A stretch of DNA of 64,000 bases from Lentzea xinjiangensis (lineage in GTDB: Bacteria; Actinomycetota; Actinomycetes; Mycobacteriales; Pseudonocardiaceae): positions 124,001 to 188,000 of the forward strand of contig NZ_FOFR01000010.1 in the NCBI RefSeq assembly GCF_900110955.1, given 5' to 3'. A program made the translations under genes and the position numbers. Below the pieces are notes generated by a model. That model did no database searches and was not told the DNA's origin. It was given only the letters and a program-made list of their open reading frames with translations. This document shows, in pieces, positions 16,963-25,897 of the stretch (position 1 is the stretch's first letter; each line of letters begins with the position of its first letter).

Positions 16963-17415
16963 GTGGACATCTCACTCGAAGTGAACGGCCGCGCCGAACA
17001 CCTCAGCATCGACCTCGGCGTGACGCTGCTCGACGCGCTGCGCGAGCGACTCGGAGTCACCGGGCCGAAGAAGGGCTGCGACCGTGGCCAGTGCGGGGCG
17101 TGCACGGTGCACGTCGGCGGCAGGCCCGTGCTTTCCTGCCTCACGCTCGCCGCCACCGTGACCAAGCCGGTCACCACCGTGGAAGGTCTGTCCACAACGG
17201 GCGAACTGCACCCCGTGCAGCGGGCCTTCGCCGACCAGGACGCCCTGCAGTGCGGGTTCTGCACGCCGGGACAGATCATGTCCGCGGTGGCGGCCGTCGA
17301 GCAGGACGTCGACGATGTCCGCGAGTTCATGTCGGGCAACCTCTGCCGCTGCTCGGCGTACCCGAACATCGTCAAGGCCGTCGAGCAGGCGAGGAGGGCC
17401 GATGCGACCCTTTGA
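16963..17415 (+). CDS. Aldehyde oxidoreductase 2Fe-2S subunit (PaoA/YagT/XdhC type)
   Basis: A 150-residue small subunit of a molybdenum hydroxylase. The plant-ferredoxin cluster is Cys39, 44, 47 and 59 (KKGCDRGQCGACTVHVGG) and the second 2Fe-2S cluster is Cys97, 100, 128 and 130 (CGFCTPGQ...NLCRCSAYPN). GTG 16963 is preferred because GGGAAGAG sits correctly; ATG 16930 would add 11 residues without a ribosome site. Unlike E. coli PaoA there is no Tat signal, so the enzyme is probably cytosolic. It passes electrons from the Mo centre to FAD. The next gene overlaps it by 14 bases. Confidence 0.94.
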   Translation: MDISLEVNGRAEHLSIDLGVTLLDALRERLGVTGPKKGCDRGQCGACTVHVGGRPVLSCLTLAATVTKPVTTVEGLSTTGELHPVQRAFADQDALQCGFCTPGQIMSAVAAVEQDVDDVREFMSGNLCRCSAYPNIVKAVEQARRADATL

Positions 17416-18361
17416 GCTGGCCGCGCCGGCCACCGTCGGCGAGGCGACGGGCTCGACGGGCACCTTCCTGGCCGGCGGCACCACGCTCGTCGACCTGATG
17501 AAGCTCAACGTTGTGACACCGCATCGAGTACTGGACATCAACGGGCTCCCACTGCACGGCATCGACACCGGCGACGGGTTGCGCATCGGCGCGCTCGAAC
17601 GAATGGCCGACATCGCCGCGCACCCCGGCGTCTACCCGGTGATCTCCCGGGCACTGCTGCTCAGCGCCTCCCAGCAACTGCGCAACATGGCCAGCATCGG
17701 CGGCAACCTGATGCAGCGCACCCGATGCACGTACTTCCGGGATGTGAGCATGCCGTGCAACCGGCGCGAGCCCGGCAGCGGCTGTCCCGCGACGACCGGC
17801 ACGAACCGGATGCACGCCGTGTTCGGCACCAGCGGGTCGTGCGTCGCCACGCACGCCAGCGACGTCGCAGTAGCCCTTGCCGCGCTCGACGCGGAGGTCC
17901 GGCTCGCCGGTCCGGACGGCGAGCGGACCGTGCGGCTGACCGACTTCTACCGCACCCCGGCCGGCTCCCCCGAGATCGAGCACGACCTGCGCCAGGGTGA
18001 GCTGATCACCGAGATCGTCGTGCCGCGCCTGGACTGGGCCGGGCGGTCGACGTACGTGAAGGTGCGCGACCGCCAGTCCTACGAGTTCGCGCTCTGCTCG
18101 GCGGCGGTCGCCATGGACGTCCGCGACGGGATCGTCGCGGACGTCCGGGTAGCGGCGGGCGGCGTGGCCACCGTGCCCTGGCGACTGCCGTCCGTCGAGG
18201 CGGCGCTGCGCGGCAGGCCCGCGACGGAGGAGTCGTTCGCCGTGGCGGCGGCGCTCGCGACCGACGGCGCGAAGCCGCTGGCGGACAACGCTTTCAAGCT
18301 GTCGCTGCTACCGCGGACGATCGTCCGCGCCCTGCTCGAAGTCACCGAGAGGAGCCGCTGA
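17402..18361 (+). CDS. Aldehyde oxidoreductase FAD subunit with 4Fe-4S insertion (PaoB/YagS type)
   Basis: A 319-residue FAD-binding subunit of the CO-dehydrogenase flavoprotein family. The FAD motif FLAGGTTLVDLMK is near residue 22 and QQLRNMASIGGNLMQRTRC near 91-109. A loop with CTYFRDVSMPCN and EPGSGC, plus GTSGSCVATH, supplies Cys109, 119, 128 and 147, the extra 4Fe-4S cluster that distinguishes PaoB-type subunits from ordinary xanthine dehydrogenases. It overlaps the 2Fe-2S gene by 14 bases and the Mo-subunit gene by one base, so expression is tightly coupled. Confidence 0.94.
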   Translation: MRPFELAAPATVGEATGSTGTFLAGGTTLVDLMKLNVVTPHRVLDINGLPLHGIDTGDGLRIGALERMADIAAHPGVYPVISRALLLSASQQLRNMASIGGNLMQRTRCTYFRDVSMPCNRREPGSGCPATTGTNRMHAVFGTSGSCVATHASDVAVALAALDAEVRLAGPDGERTVRLTDFYRTPAGSPEIEHDLRQGELITEIVVPRLDWAGRSTYVKVRDRQSYEFALCSAAVAMDVRDGIVADVRVAAGGVATVPWRLPSVEAALRGRPATEESFAVAAALATDGAKPLADNAFKLSLLPRTIVRALLEVTERSR

Positions 18362-20541
18362 TGCCCGCACGGCTGGACGCACCGATGAAGGTCACCGGCG
18401 ACGCGAAGTACGCGATGGACCACAACTTCCCCGGCATGGCCTACGGCTACGTCGTGGTCAGCACCATCGCGCACGGCGAGATCGAGAGCATGGACGTCAC
18501 CGCGACCAAGAGCGCCCCAGGCGTGCTCGAGGTCTACTCTCCCTTCGACCCGCTCGCGCTGGGCCCGGTCTCGACGCCGATGTTCGGCGAAACCTGGGTT
18601 CCCCTGCGCGACAAGGAAGTCACTTACGCCGGGCAGCCGATCGGGTTCGTCGTGGCGGAGACGTTCGAGCAGGCTCGCGACGCCGCGATGCTGGTCGGGG
18701 TGTCCTACCGGGAACTGCCCGCGCTGACCTCACTGGTAGACGGGCTGGACACCGCAGTGGCCATGGCGCCTGGCCATGTGGACGAGCCGCCCGAGCTGAC
18801 CGTGCTGGAGGAGGGCGTGTCCTCGATCGAGGAGGCGTTCGCCGCCAGCGCGGTGGTCGTCGACGCGACCTACCGCACCGCGGCACAGAACCACGTCCCG
18901 ATGGAGCCGCACTCGGCCGTCGCCGTGTGGGAGGCGGGCGAGCTGACCGTCTACAGCGGAAACCAGGGCGCCCACCTGCCGGCCCTGGAGCTGAGCATGG
19001 CGCTGGGCCTGGAGCCGTCGGCGGTGCGGGTGGTGAACCCCTTCGTGGGCGGTGCCTTCGGCGGTAAGGGCCAAACCTCGGCACCCGCGTTCCTGGCCGC
19101 CGCCGCGTCCCGCAGGCTCGGCAGGCCGGTGAAGGCGTCGCTGACCCGGGAGCAGGTGTTCACGGCGACAGCGGGCCGTGCGGCGACAGTGCAGCAGATC
19201 ACGCTGGGCGCGGATCGGGACGGCACGCTGATCGCGCTGCGGCACGACTCGTGGTGCAGCACCGACATCGCGGGGTCGTTCATCGAGCCGACCTCCCACG
19301 GCACGTCCCGCAAGTGGTACGCGACGCGGAACCTGGCGATCAGCCAGAAGATCGTGCCGCTGCACCTCCCGCCGACGACGTACATGCGGGCACCCGGTGA
19401 GGCGCCCGGCTCGTTCGCGCTGGAGAGCGCGATGGACGAGCTGGCCGAGGCACTCGGGATGGACCCGATCGAGCTGCGGCGGCGCAACAACTCGCTCGCC
19501 CCGCCCGGCAGGGACCTGCCGTGGTCGAGCAAGCACCTCGACGAGTGCTTTCGCATCGGTGCCGACCGGTTCGGCTGGGCCGGCCGGACCCCGGGCGGAC
19601 GCGCCGACGGTGACTGGCTGGTGGGCATGGGCGTGGCGGTGGCGATGTTCCCGGCCCAGCGGTTCCCGGCGTCGGTCGGGATCACCCTGAACGCCGACGG
19701 CACGGTGGACGTCCAGACCGGCGGCGCGGACCCGGGAACCGGCCTGCTGACCGTGCTGTCCCTGGTGGGGGCCGAATCGCTCGACATCGCGGCGGACCGG
19801 ATCCGGCCGCGGATCGGCGACTCGGCGCTGCCGCCCGGCGGCATGTCCGCGGGGTCGACCGCCACGGCCAGCGCGGGCACGGCGATCATGGCGGGCGCGG
19901 CCCAGGTGATCGGCGAACTGCTCACCCTGGCCGCGTCTCCGGGCGCGCCGTTCGCCGGCGAGGAGGTCACCTACGCCGACGGCCGTGTGCACGGCCAGGG
20001 CCACACGATGACCTTCGGCGAGGTGCTGCGCGCGACCGGCCGTCCGGGGCTCACCGCGGTCGGCTCCTCGGCGCCCGGCGAAGAGATGACGAAGCGCTCC
20101 TTCAGCTCGTTCGGCGCGCAGTTCGTCGAGGTCCGGGTGCACCGCCTGACCCGCGAGGCGCGGGTGTCGCGGATGCTCGGGGTGTTCGACGGCGGCCGGA
20201 TCATCAACCACCAGACGGCGCGCAACCAGCTCATGGGCGGCATGATCTGGGGCGTGTCGGCCGCGCTGCACGAGGGCTTCGAGATCGGCGTGGGCGAGGT
20301 CCGCGGCCGTGTCGCCAACGCCGACCTCGCCGGCTACCTGATTCCGGTCAACGCCGACATCCCGGACATCGACGTGCACTTCGTGGAGTACCCGGACACC
20401 CTGCACAACGACCTCGGAGCGCGCGGCCTCGGCGAGATCGGCACGGTCGGCGTGGCGGCGGCGGTCGCCAACGCGATCCACAACGCCACCGGGATCCGGG
20501 TCCGGCACATCCCGATCCGGATCGAGGACCTGCTGGCCTGA
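18361..20541 (+). CDS. Aldehyde oxidoreductase molybdopterin subunit (PaoC/YagR type)
   Basis: A 726-residue large subunit of the xanthine dehydrogenase superfamily. It begins with the hammerhead domain (RLDAPMKVTGDAKYAMD). Mo-cofactor motifs include VGGAFGGKG near residue 236, the TYMRAPGEAPG segment and, near the C-terminus, ARGLGEIGT, whose Glu is the conserved catalytic base. The first ATG shares a base with the preceding stop (TGATG). With the two upstream subunits it forms a complete Mo/Fe-S/FAD enzyme for oxidising aldehydes or N-heterocycles; the substrate cannot be read from sequence. No XdhC-type or PaoD-type maturation gene is adjacent. Confidence 0.94.
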   Translation: MPARLDAPMKVTGDAKYAMDHNFPGMAYGYVVVSTIAHGEIESMDVTATKSAPGVLEVYSPFDPLALGPVSTPMFGETWVPLRDKEVTYAGQPIGFVVAETFEQARDAAMLVGVSYRELPALTSLVDGLDTAVAMAPGHVDEPPELTVLEEGVSSIEEAFAASAVVVDATYRTAAQNHVPMEPHSAVAVWEAGELTVYSGNQGAHLPALELSMALGLEPSAVRVVNPFVGGAFGGKGQTSAPAFLAAAASRRLGRPVKASLTREQVFTATAGRAATVQQITLGADRDGTLIALRHDSWCSTDIAGSFIEPTSHGTSRKWYATRNLAISQKIVPLHLPPTTYMRAPGEAPGSFALESAMDELAEALGMDPIELRRRNNSLAPPGRDLPWSSKHLDECFRIGADRFGWAGRTPGGRADGDWLVGMGVAVAMFPAQRFPASVGITLNADGTVDVQTGGADPGTGLLTVLSLVGAESLDIAADRIRPRIGDSALPPGGMSAGSTATASAGTAIMAGAAQVIGELLTLAASPGAPFAGEEVTYADGRVHGQGHTMTFGEVLRATGRPGLTAVGSSAPGEEMTKRSFSSFGAQFVEVRVHRLTREARVSRMLGVFDGGRIINHQTARNQLMGGMIWGVSAALHEGFEIGVGEVRGRVANADLAGYLIPVNADIPDIDVHFVEYPDTLHNDLGARGLGEIGTVGVAAAVANAIHNATGIRVRHIPIRIEDLLA

Positions 20542-20601
20542 CGGGCGCTCATCCGCCAGGAGCGGACCAGACGAGCCGTCTGCGCGGGGGAGGAAGGACG
20601 C

Positions 20602-20975
20602 TCAGTCGTACAGGTCGTTCAGTCCGCCCCGGTCGCGGAAGAGGAACATCCACTCCGCGACGCGCAGCAGCGCGTCGTCCTCGGTGGCGTAGCGAACCGC
20701 CTGCAGACATGCGACCGAGATGCGTGTGCGGACGTCGTCGTAGCGCTCTGGATCCGGCCAACGCAGAAGGGCATCGGGCTGGGCGGCGTCGAGCGGTCGC
20801 ACGACCAGTTCGGCGAAGAGCGGCGGCCTCTTCCGTGCGACCGCGGATCCGCGTTCAGGCACCGTGCGTCAACCACGTAACGCCCGGCGAGCTCCGCCTG
20901 CCGGGCGACGTAGCGCAGCAGCGAGGACTTGCCGATGCCGCCGGGCCATGGAGGTGTGCCACGACTGGAGCGAGA
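20602..20975 (-). pseudogene. AAA/P-loop ATPase relic
   Basis: Two frames on the minus strand together look like the remains of an ATP-binding protein. One carries a Walker A segment, GGIGKSSLLRYVARQAELAG. The other, shifted, carries PLFAELVVRPLDAAQPDALL and the C-terminal EDDALLRVAEWMFLFRDRGG. No Walker B is intact and the N-terminus is missing. It is a frameshifted, truncated gene, possibly from a signal-transduction ATPase. Confidence 0.5.
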
Positions 20976-21042
20976 CGCCGCGCGGTCGGTCCGGTCCAAC
21001 CGCGGGCGGGGAGTGGTCCGGTGGTGGATGACGCGCGATCGC

Positions 21043-21079
21043 CGCGGGTGAGCGACCCGTTGCAGAGTTCCGGCACCCC
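21043..21079. repeat. 37-bp interspersed repeat, copy 2
   Basis: 35 of 37 bases match the copy at 7674-7710, in the same orientation. It lies 55 bases beyond the 3' end of the minus-strand P-type ATPase gene. Function unknown. Confidence 0.7.
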
Positions 21080-21134
21080 GCAGGCGTGTACCACTCTGCC
21101 TCCCCCGGCGATGTGGACGAGCGCCCGGAGTGGT

Positions 21135-23000
21135 TCAGCGGTCTTGCCGCCGTCGGCCGGAGGACAACAGCCGCATCCCGTTGAGCGCCACGAGGACGGT
21201 GGATCCCTCGTGGCCCGCGACGCCGAGAGGGAGTGGCAGCGTCCCGAACAGGTCCCACGCCGACAGCACCACGATGAACGTTCCGGCGATCGCGAGGTTG
21301 GCGACCACGACGCGCCTGGCGCGGCGAGCCAGTGCCACCACCGCCGGGACCACGGTGAGATCGTCGCCGACCACCACGGCGTCAGCGGTGTCCACGGTGA
21401 GTGCGGAACCCCTGCGTCCCATAGCCATGCCCGCGTGTGCGGTCGCGAGAGCGGGCGCGTCGTTCACGCCGTCTCCGACGAACAGCACGTTGCCGCTCAT
21501 CTCCCGAACGGCCCGCACCTTGTCCTGGGGCAGCAACTCCGCACGGACCTCGCTGATGCCGACGGCGGCCGCAACCCGGTGTGCCGCGGCGTGGTTGTCG
21601 CCCGTCAGCAGGACCGGGCTCCGTCCGATGAGGACGGTGAGGTCGTGCACGGCGTTGTGGCTTGACGACCGGATTCGGTCAGCGAGTTCGATGATCGCGA
21701 CCTGACGGTCGTCCACGGCTACCTCGACTGCGGTGTTGTGCTGGGAGTCGTGTCGCCGCACGGCAATCGAATGCCCGGAGACCCGCGCAGTCACTCCCAC
21801 GCCGGGTGTGGCCTGGAAGTCGCCGGCCGTCGGGAGCTGAAGCTGCCGCTGCCGTGCCTCGGCCACGATGGCCCGTCCGATCGGGTGCTCGCTGAACTGC
21901 TCGGCCGCCGCGGCCAGCACCAGCACCTCGTCCTCGTTCTGCCCGGTGACGATGCCGACGACCTGAGGCGTGCCTTCGGTGAGCGTGCCGGTCTTGTCGA
22001 ACGCGACCGAGTCCACCGTGCCGAGCTGTTCCATGGCGACCGCGGACTTCACCAGCACACCGCGCTTGCCCGCGTTCGCGATCGCCGCCAGCAATGGAGG
22101 CATCGTGGCGAGCACGAGGGCGCACGGTGAAGCGACGATCATGAACGTCATCGCTCGCAGCAGCGTGGGTTCGAACGCCGCGCCGAACAGCAGGGGCACT
22201 GTGAACAACGCCAGCGTCGCGGCCACCACGCCGACCGAGTAGCGCTGTTCGACCTTCTCGATGAACAGCTGTGTCTTCGCCTTCGTGGCCGAGGCCTGCT
22301 CGACCATGACCACGATTCTGGCGATCACGGAGTCCTTCGGTTCGCGGCTGACTCGCACCCGCAGAACCCCGGTGCCGTTGAGCGAGCCCGCGAAGACCTC
22401 GTGTCCGTGTTGCTTCGGCACCGGCAGTGGTTCGCCGGTGATGGAGGCCTCGTCGACCTCGCTGTTCCCGTCGACCACCTCGCCGTCCGCGCCGATCCGC
22501 TCGCCGGGCCGCACGAGGATCTCGTCGCCGATCCGCAGCGTCTCCGCGTCCACCTCCCGTTCCCGGCTGTCCGGCAGGAGCAGGCACGCCCGCTGTGGTG
22601 CGAGATCGAGCAGGCCGCGCACCGAGTCGGCGGTGCGCTGGGTGAGCACGGCTTCGAGCGCACCGGACGTCGCGAAGATGACGATCAGCAGGCCGCCGTC
22701 GACGACCTGTCCGATGGAGGCGGCACCGATCGCCGCGACGATCATCAGCAGGTCGACGTCGAGCGTCCGCTCCCGCAGCGCCTTCAGCCCGGCGAGGGCG
22801 GGTTCCCAGCCGCCGGCGACGTAGCAGGCGAGCAGCAGCGTCCACCACGTCCACGGCGCCGCGCCCACGAGTTTCGCGCCGACGCCGAGCAGGAACAGGG
22901 CGGTGGCCGCGATCGCCCAGCGGACTTCCGTGATCGCGAACGGGGAACGGCTCGGAGCCGGTGTCCGGTGCGGGCTGTCGATGAGGAACGTCGAAGTCAC
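21135..23000 (-). CDS. P1B-4-type metal-transporting ATPase (CtpJ/CoaT-like)
   Basis: An approximately 621-residue P-type ATPase without an N-terminal metal-binding domain. Motifs in order: the actuator loop ITGEP, the TM4 motif SPC (IVASPCALVLAT) in place of CPC, phosphorylation motif DKTGT, HP locus SEHPIG, hinge GDGVNDAPAL, and HEGSTVLVALN in the last helix. SPC together with HEG(S/T) defines the P1B-4 subgroup, which exports Co, Ni, Fe or Zn. The usual TGD reads LLTGDNHAAA. Start uncertain: GTG 23000, or ATG 23021, which would lie inside the putative operator. It is divergent from an NmtR-like sensor, matching the mycobacterial nmtR-ctpJ pair. Confidence 0.93.
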   Translation of the reverse strand: MTSTFLIDSPHRTPAPSRSPFAITEVRWAIAATALFLLGVGAKLVGAAPWTWWTLLLACYVAGGWEPALAGLKALRERTLDVDLLMIVAAIGAASIGQVVDGGLLIVIFATSGALEAVLTQRTADSVRGLLDLAPQRACLLLPDSREREVDAETLRIGDEILVRPGERIGADGEVVDGNSEVDEASITGEPLPVPKQHGHEVFAGSLNGTGVLRVRVSREPKDSVIARIVVMVEQASATKAKTQLFIEKVEQRYSVGVVAATLALFTVPLLFGAAFEPTLLRAMTFMIVASPCALVLATMPPLLAAIANAGKRGVLVKSAVAMEQLGTVDSVAFDKTGTLTEGTPQVVGIVTGQNEDEVLVLAAAAEQFSEHPIGRAIVAEARQRQLQLPTAGDFQATPGVGVTARVSGHSIAVRRHDSQHNTAVEVAVDDRQVAIIELADRIRSSSHNAVHDLTVLIGRSPVLLTGDNHAAAHRVAAAVGISEVRAELLPQDKVRAVREMSGNVLFVGDGVNDAPALATAHAGMAMGRRGSALTVDTADAVVVGDDLTVVPAVVALARRARRVVVANLAIAGTFIVVLSAWDLFGTLPLPLGVAGHEGSTVLVALNGMRLLSSGRRRQDR

Positions 23001-23015
23001 CCCAGCACCATACAG

Positions 23016-23043
23016 GAACATCTGAAGACCTCTTCATGTGTTC
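23016..23043. promoter_or_regulatory. ArsR/NmtR-type operator between ATPase and sensor
   Basis: A 28-bp imperfect palindrome: GAACATCTGAAGA, two central bases, TCTTCATGTGTTC. The 13-base arms match at 11 positions. It lies exactly in the short divergent region, as expected for an ArsR-family repressor. Confidence 0.65.
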
Positions 23044-23061
23044 ACTGACTAGGATGCTGTC

Positions 23062-23424
23062 ATGGGTCATGGAGCCGAGGGCAGGACTACACCGCCGGCG
23101 CAGCTGGACGCCGAGTCGGCGGCGACGGTGGCGGCCACCCTCCAGGCGCTCGCGACGCCGAGCCGCCTGCGGATCCTGACCCGGTTGCGGCACGGCGCCT
23201 GTTCGGTCGGTGAGCTCGCCGAGGCCGTGGAGATGGAGCAGTCCGCGGTGTCGCATCAGCTGCGGTTGTTGCGGGCGCTCAGCCTGGTGACCGGTACGCG
23301 CCAGGGTCGCAGCATCGTCTACAGCCTGTACGACAACCACGTCGCGATGCTGCTCGACGAGGCCGTCTACCACATCGAACACCTCGGTATCGGTGCCACC
23401 GACGATGTCGGGACCACCGCCTGA
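23062..23424 (+). CDS. nmtR: NmtR-like Ni/Co-sensing ArsR-family repressor
   Basis: A 120-residue winged-helix repressor that closely resembles mycobacterial NmtR over its length (MGHGAEGR, LQALATPSRLRILTRLR, MEQSAVSHQLRLLRALSLV, GRSIVYSLYDNHVAMLLDEA). The helix-5 ligands Asp91, His93, His104 and His107 fall at the same residue numbers as in NmtR, and the N-terminal Gly2-His3 is kept. The C-terminal His residues of NmtR beyond 107 are absent, so coordination may differ. It should derepress the divergent P1B-4 ATPase when nickel or cobalt is high. Confidence 0.9.
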   Translation: MGHGAEGRTTPPAQLDAESAATVAATLQALATPSRLRILTRLRHGACSVGELAEAVEMEQSAVSHQLRLLRALSLVTGTRQGRSIVYSLYDNHVAMLLDEAVYHIEHLGIGATDDVGTTA

Positions 23425-23490
23425 TCGCAGCCGTGCACGGACTTGACGGGGAAGTGAGTTCGTGACAGGGCACGTGCGTGTCTTGAGACC

Positions 23491-23511
23491 TGAATATGAC
23501 TATCATGTTCA
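23491..23511. promoter_or_regulatory. Zur-like box overlapping the CobW start
   Basis: TGAATATGA-CTA-TCATGTTCA; the 9-base arms match at 8 positions. It ends 2 bases before the CobW start codon. Such a position would block transcription initiation of a leaderless or near-leaderless mRNA under zinc repletion (inference from known Zur boxes with TGANAATGA-type arms). Confidence 0.65.
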
Positions 23512-23512
23512 A

Positions 23513-24649
23513 ATGGTCAAGCGCACTCCGGTCACCGTGCTGTCCGGCTTCCTCGGCTCGGGCAAGACGACGTTGCTCAACCACGTGCTCGCCAACCGGG
23601 AAGGGCGGCGCGTGGCGGTGATCGTCAACGACATGAGCGAGATCAACATTGACGCCGCGCTGGTGGCGGGCCAGGGGAGCCTCGATCGCACGCAGGAGCG
23701 CCTGGTCGAGCTGACGAACGGCTGCATCTGCTGCACGTTGCGGGAGGACCTGCTCGACAGCGTCGGCGAGCTCGCGCGCTCGGGCCGGTTCGACACGATC
23801 CTGATCGAGTCCACGGGCATCTCGGAGCCGATGCCGGTGGCCGCGACCTTCGACTGGACGTTCGAGGACGGCACCAGCCTGTCCGACCACGCCCAGCTCG
23901 ACACGATGGTCACCGTCGTGGACGCGGCGGGGTTCCTGCGCGAGCTGACCACCGGTGACCAGCTGGCCGAACGCGACATCGCCGCGGCGGAGGGGGACGA
24001 GCGCACGATCTCGGACCTGCTGGTCGACCAGGTCGAGTTCGCGGACCTGCTGGTCGTCAACAAGACGGACCTGGTGACCGAGGAGCAGCTCGCGACGCTC
24101 GACGCCGTGCTGCGCAGGATGAACCCCACCGCCCGGTTGCTGCACACCCGGCACGGCGTCGTCGACCTGGCCGAGGTGCTCGACACTGGCCGCTACGACC
24201 CGATCACCGCCGCACAGGCGCCTGGCTGGGCCCAGGAACTGGCGGGCACCGGCCACGTCCCGGAGACCGAGGAGTACGGCATCCGCTCGGTCGCGTTCCG
24301 CGCCTCGCGGCCGTTCCACCCGGCCCGGCTGGTGGCGGCGCTGGCCGACTGGGAAGGCGTGTTGCGCAGCAAGGGTTTCTGTCACATCGCCAGCCGCCCG
24401 GAGGTTCTCGCCGTGTGGTCGCAGGCAGGCCCGAACCTCACCCTGGAACCGGGGCAGCTGCTGGACGTTCCGCACGGCCACCAGGAGCTGGTCTTCATCG
24501 GTGTCGGCCTCGACCTCGACGAACCGCGCCGCCGCCTCGAGCCGGCGCTGCTGACCGACGAGGAGTTCGAGGCCGGTCCGGCGTACTGGCTCACGCTGGA
24601 GGACCCGCTGCCGGAGTGGGATCTCGCCGACCTGCACGAGCACGCCTGA
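23513..24649 (+). CDS. CobW/COG0523-family GTPase, zinc-metallochaperone type
   Basis: A 378-residue G3E GTPase. The P-loop GFLGSGKT spans residues 12-19, the metal-binding CxCC motif (NGCICCTL) has Cys71, 73 and 74, the Walker B/ESTG segment is near 101, and NKTD lies near 180. The C-terminal CobW domain contains SRPFHPARL and [19 protein letters not shown] 23513 follows a Zur-like box directly, so the mRNA is probably leaderless and zinc-repressed. COG0523 proteins of this kind hand zinc to client enzymes during zinc shortage. The next gene starts within its stop codon. Confidence 0.92.
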   Translation: MVKRTPVTVLSGFLGSGKTTLLNHVLANREGRRVAVIVNDMSEINIDAALVAGQGSLDRTQERLVELTNGCICCTLREDLLDSVGELARSGRFDTILIESTGISEPMPVAATFDWTFEDGTSLSDHAQLDTMVTVVDAAGFLRELTTGDQLAERDIAAAEGDERTISDLLVDQVEFADLLVVNKTDLVTEEQLATLDAVLRRMNPTARLLHTRHGVVDLAEVLDTGRYDPITAAQAPGWAQELAGTGHVPETEEYGIRSVAFRASRPFHPARLVAALADWEGVLRSKGFCHIASRPEVLAVWSQAGPNLTLEPGQLLDVPHGHQELVFIGVGLDLDEPRRRLEPALLTDEEFEAGPAYWLTLEDPLPEWDLADLHEHA

Positions 24650-25473
24650 TGACCGGCCCGTCGACCGCGGACCCCGTCGCGGCCGAAGCGGTGTTCGCGC
24701 AGGCCGAGCTGGCATTCCTGGACGCGCTGCCGATCGCGGGCGTGGTGGCTGACGTCGGCCCCGGATCGGGCGCCGGCACGCTGCGGCTGGCCGAACGCGC
24801 CGGACGGGTCTACGCCGTCGACAACGACGAGGCGATGCTCGCTCTGGTGCGCGAGCGCGCTGAGCGGGCAGGGCTGGGCGACCGTGTGCGCACGGTGCTC
24901 CACGACCTCGACGACGGTCCCGTACCGCTGCCGGAACCCGTGTCGCTGATCTGGTCCGGTGCTTGCGTGCACCACGCGTTGTCCTGGCAGGACGCGGTGT
25001 CCGGGCTGGCCGGTCTGCTCGCGCCCGGCGGCCTGCTCGCACTCGGGGAGGGCGGCCTGCCCGCGCGTTGCCTGCCCTGGGACGTCGGCGTGGGCAGGCC
25101 GGGGCTGGAGGCTCGGCTCGACGCCGCGCACAACGAGTGGTTCACGGCGTGGTTCGAGGGCAGACCTGCGGTCGTGCGCGTGGCACGCGGATGGTCAGGC
25201 CTGTTGCGGTCCGCCGGACTCGAGCGGGTCACCAGCCGCAGCGTGCTGCTGGACTTGCCCGCCCCGCTCACCGAAGCGGAGCGAGAAGTCGTGCTCGCGG
25301 AGCTCACCGCACGGGTCGCACGAGCCCAGGCTTTTCTGGCCCAGGACGACCGCGTCGCGTGGAACAGCTTGCTCGACCGCACCTCACCGGTGTGGCTGGG
25401 CAACCGTGACGACCTGGCGCTGCTCACGGCCAGAACCATCCACATGGGACAGAGACGAGGCGGGCGGGGCTGA
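24649..25473 (+). CDS. SAM-dependent methyltransferase, class I
   Basis: A 274-residue Rossmann-fold methyltransferase. Motif I is VVADVGPGSGAGTLRLAERAG (about residues 31-51), with acidic VYAVDNDEAML as the second motif and LIWSGACVHHALSW and LLAPGGLLALGEGG as motifs IV and V. The start overlaps the CobW stop (TGATG). Zinc-regulated actinomycete CobW genes often sit next to such methyltransferases, but the substrate is unknown. Confidence 0.88.
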   Translation: MTGPSTADPVAAEAVFAQAELAFLDALPIAGVVADVGPGSGAGTLRLAERAGRVYAVDNDEAMLALVRERAERAGLGDRVRTVLHDLDDGPVPLPEPVSLIWSGACVHHALSWQDAVSGLAGLLAPGGLLALGEGGLPARCLPWDVGVGRPGLEARLDAAHNEWFTAWFEGRPAVVRVARGWSGLLRSAGLERVTSRSVLLDLPAPLTEAEREVVLAELTARVARAQAFLAQDDRVAWNSLLDRTSPVWLGNRDDLALLTARTIHMGQRRGGRG

Positions 25474-25477
25474 CGAC

Positions 25478-25594
25478 CGGAAGGCCGAGGTTCGCGGCGC
25501 GTTCGACGCGGCGGCGGACTTCGCAGCCCTGGGCCGCCACCTGCGGGAACCGATCGGCACGATGATGGCCGGGTGGTGCGCAAGCTCTCCCTGA
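25478..25594 (+). pseudogene. Second methyltransferase, N-terminal relic
   Basis: The frame reads AEVRGAFDAAADFAALGRHL and REPIGTMMAG before a stop at 25594. This is the N-terminal helix segment of class I methyltransferases of the type that begins EVR.AFD.AA..F..LG.HLWEPIG. The SAM-binding motif that should follow is gone. The remaining bases to 25.8 kb encode nothing recognisable. Confidence 0.5.
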
Positions 25595-25806
25595 CGTCGC
25601 TGCGGCAGGAAGGCGTGGCAGAACTCGATGCGACCACCTCGATCGGCAGCGGCGCGGTCCCCGCTCGTCTGGAAATCGCTGCCCTCCGCTGCCGGCACGC
25701 CGACGGTCTGGCTGCTTCAGGTGAGGCGCTGCGGACGGTCGGGCCTGTAGGCGGTCCGGTCGTGCGGTTGCGCCGCTCGGGTGAACGGTCGAGATGCGGC
25801 ATTCAT

Positions 25807-25832
25807 GCGCATAACCTAATATGATGTTGCGC
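25807..25832. promoter_or_regulatory. Possible operator/promoter of the His-rich gene
   Basis: GCGCA and TGCGC arms flank a 16-base AT-rich spacer containing TAATAT (25817-25822), a good -10 hexamer. It lies about 65 bases upstream of the His-rich protein. It resembles no operator I can name; the loose AATATGAT similarity to the Zur-like box at 23.5 kb is weak. Confidence 0.35.
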
Positions 25833-25897
25833 TGCGTGATGGCGCTAGGACATCCGGGTGGCATGAAGCCCCTGGGACATCGAAAGGGAGATTGCTC

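Noticed and set aside
18730-20508. A 592-codon open frame on the minus strand opposite the Mo-subunit gene, and similar long frames at 4016-5086 and 31498-32805
   Set aside because: They are antisense shadows of GC-rich genes: His/Arg/Val/Asp-rich, no domain, and opposite strands carry clear families with ribosome sites and coupled neighbours.
7674-21079. The two 37-bp repeats as attachment sites flanking a 13-kb integrated element
   Set aside because: They are direct repeats, but no integrase, tRNA or mobility gene lies between them except an IS3 relic, and both sit at gene 3' ends. Not excluded, only unsupported.
25478-25824. A continuous plus-strand coding region between the methyltransferase and the His-rich gene
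   Set aside because: Only the first about 35 codons resemble a methyltransferase; the rest has no motif and several frame changes would be needed.
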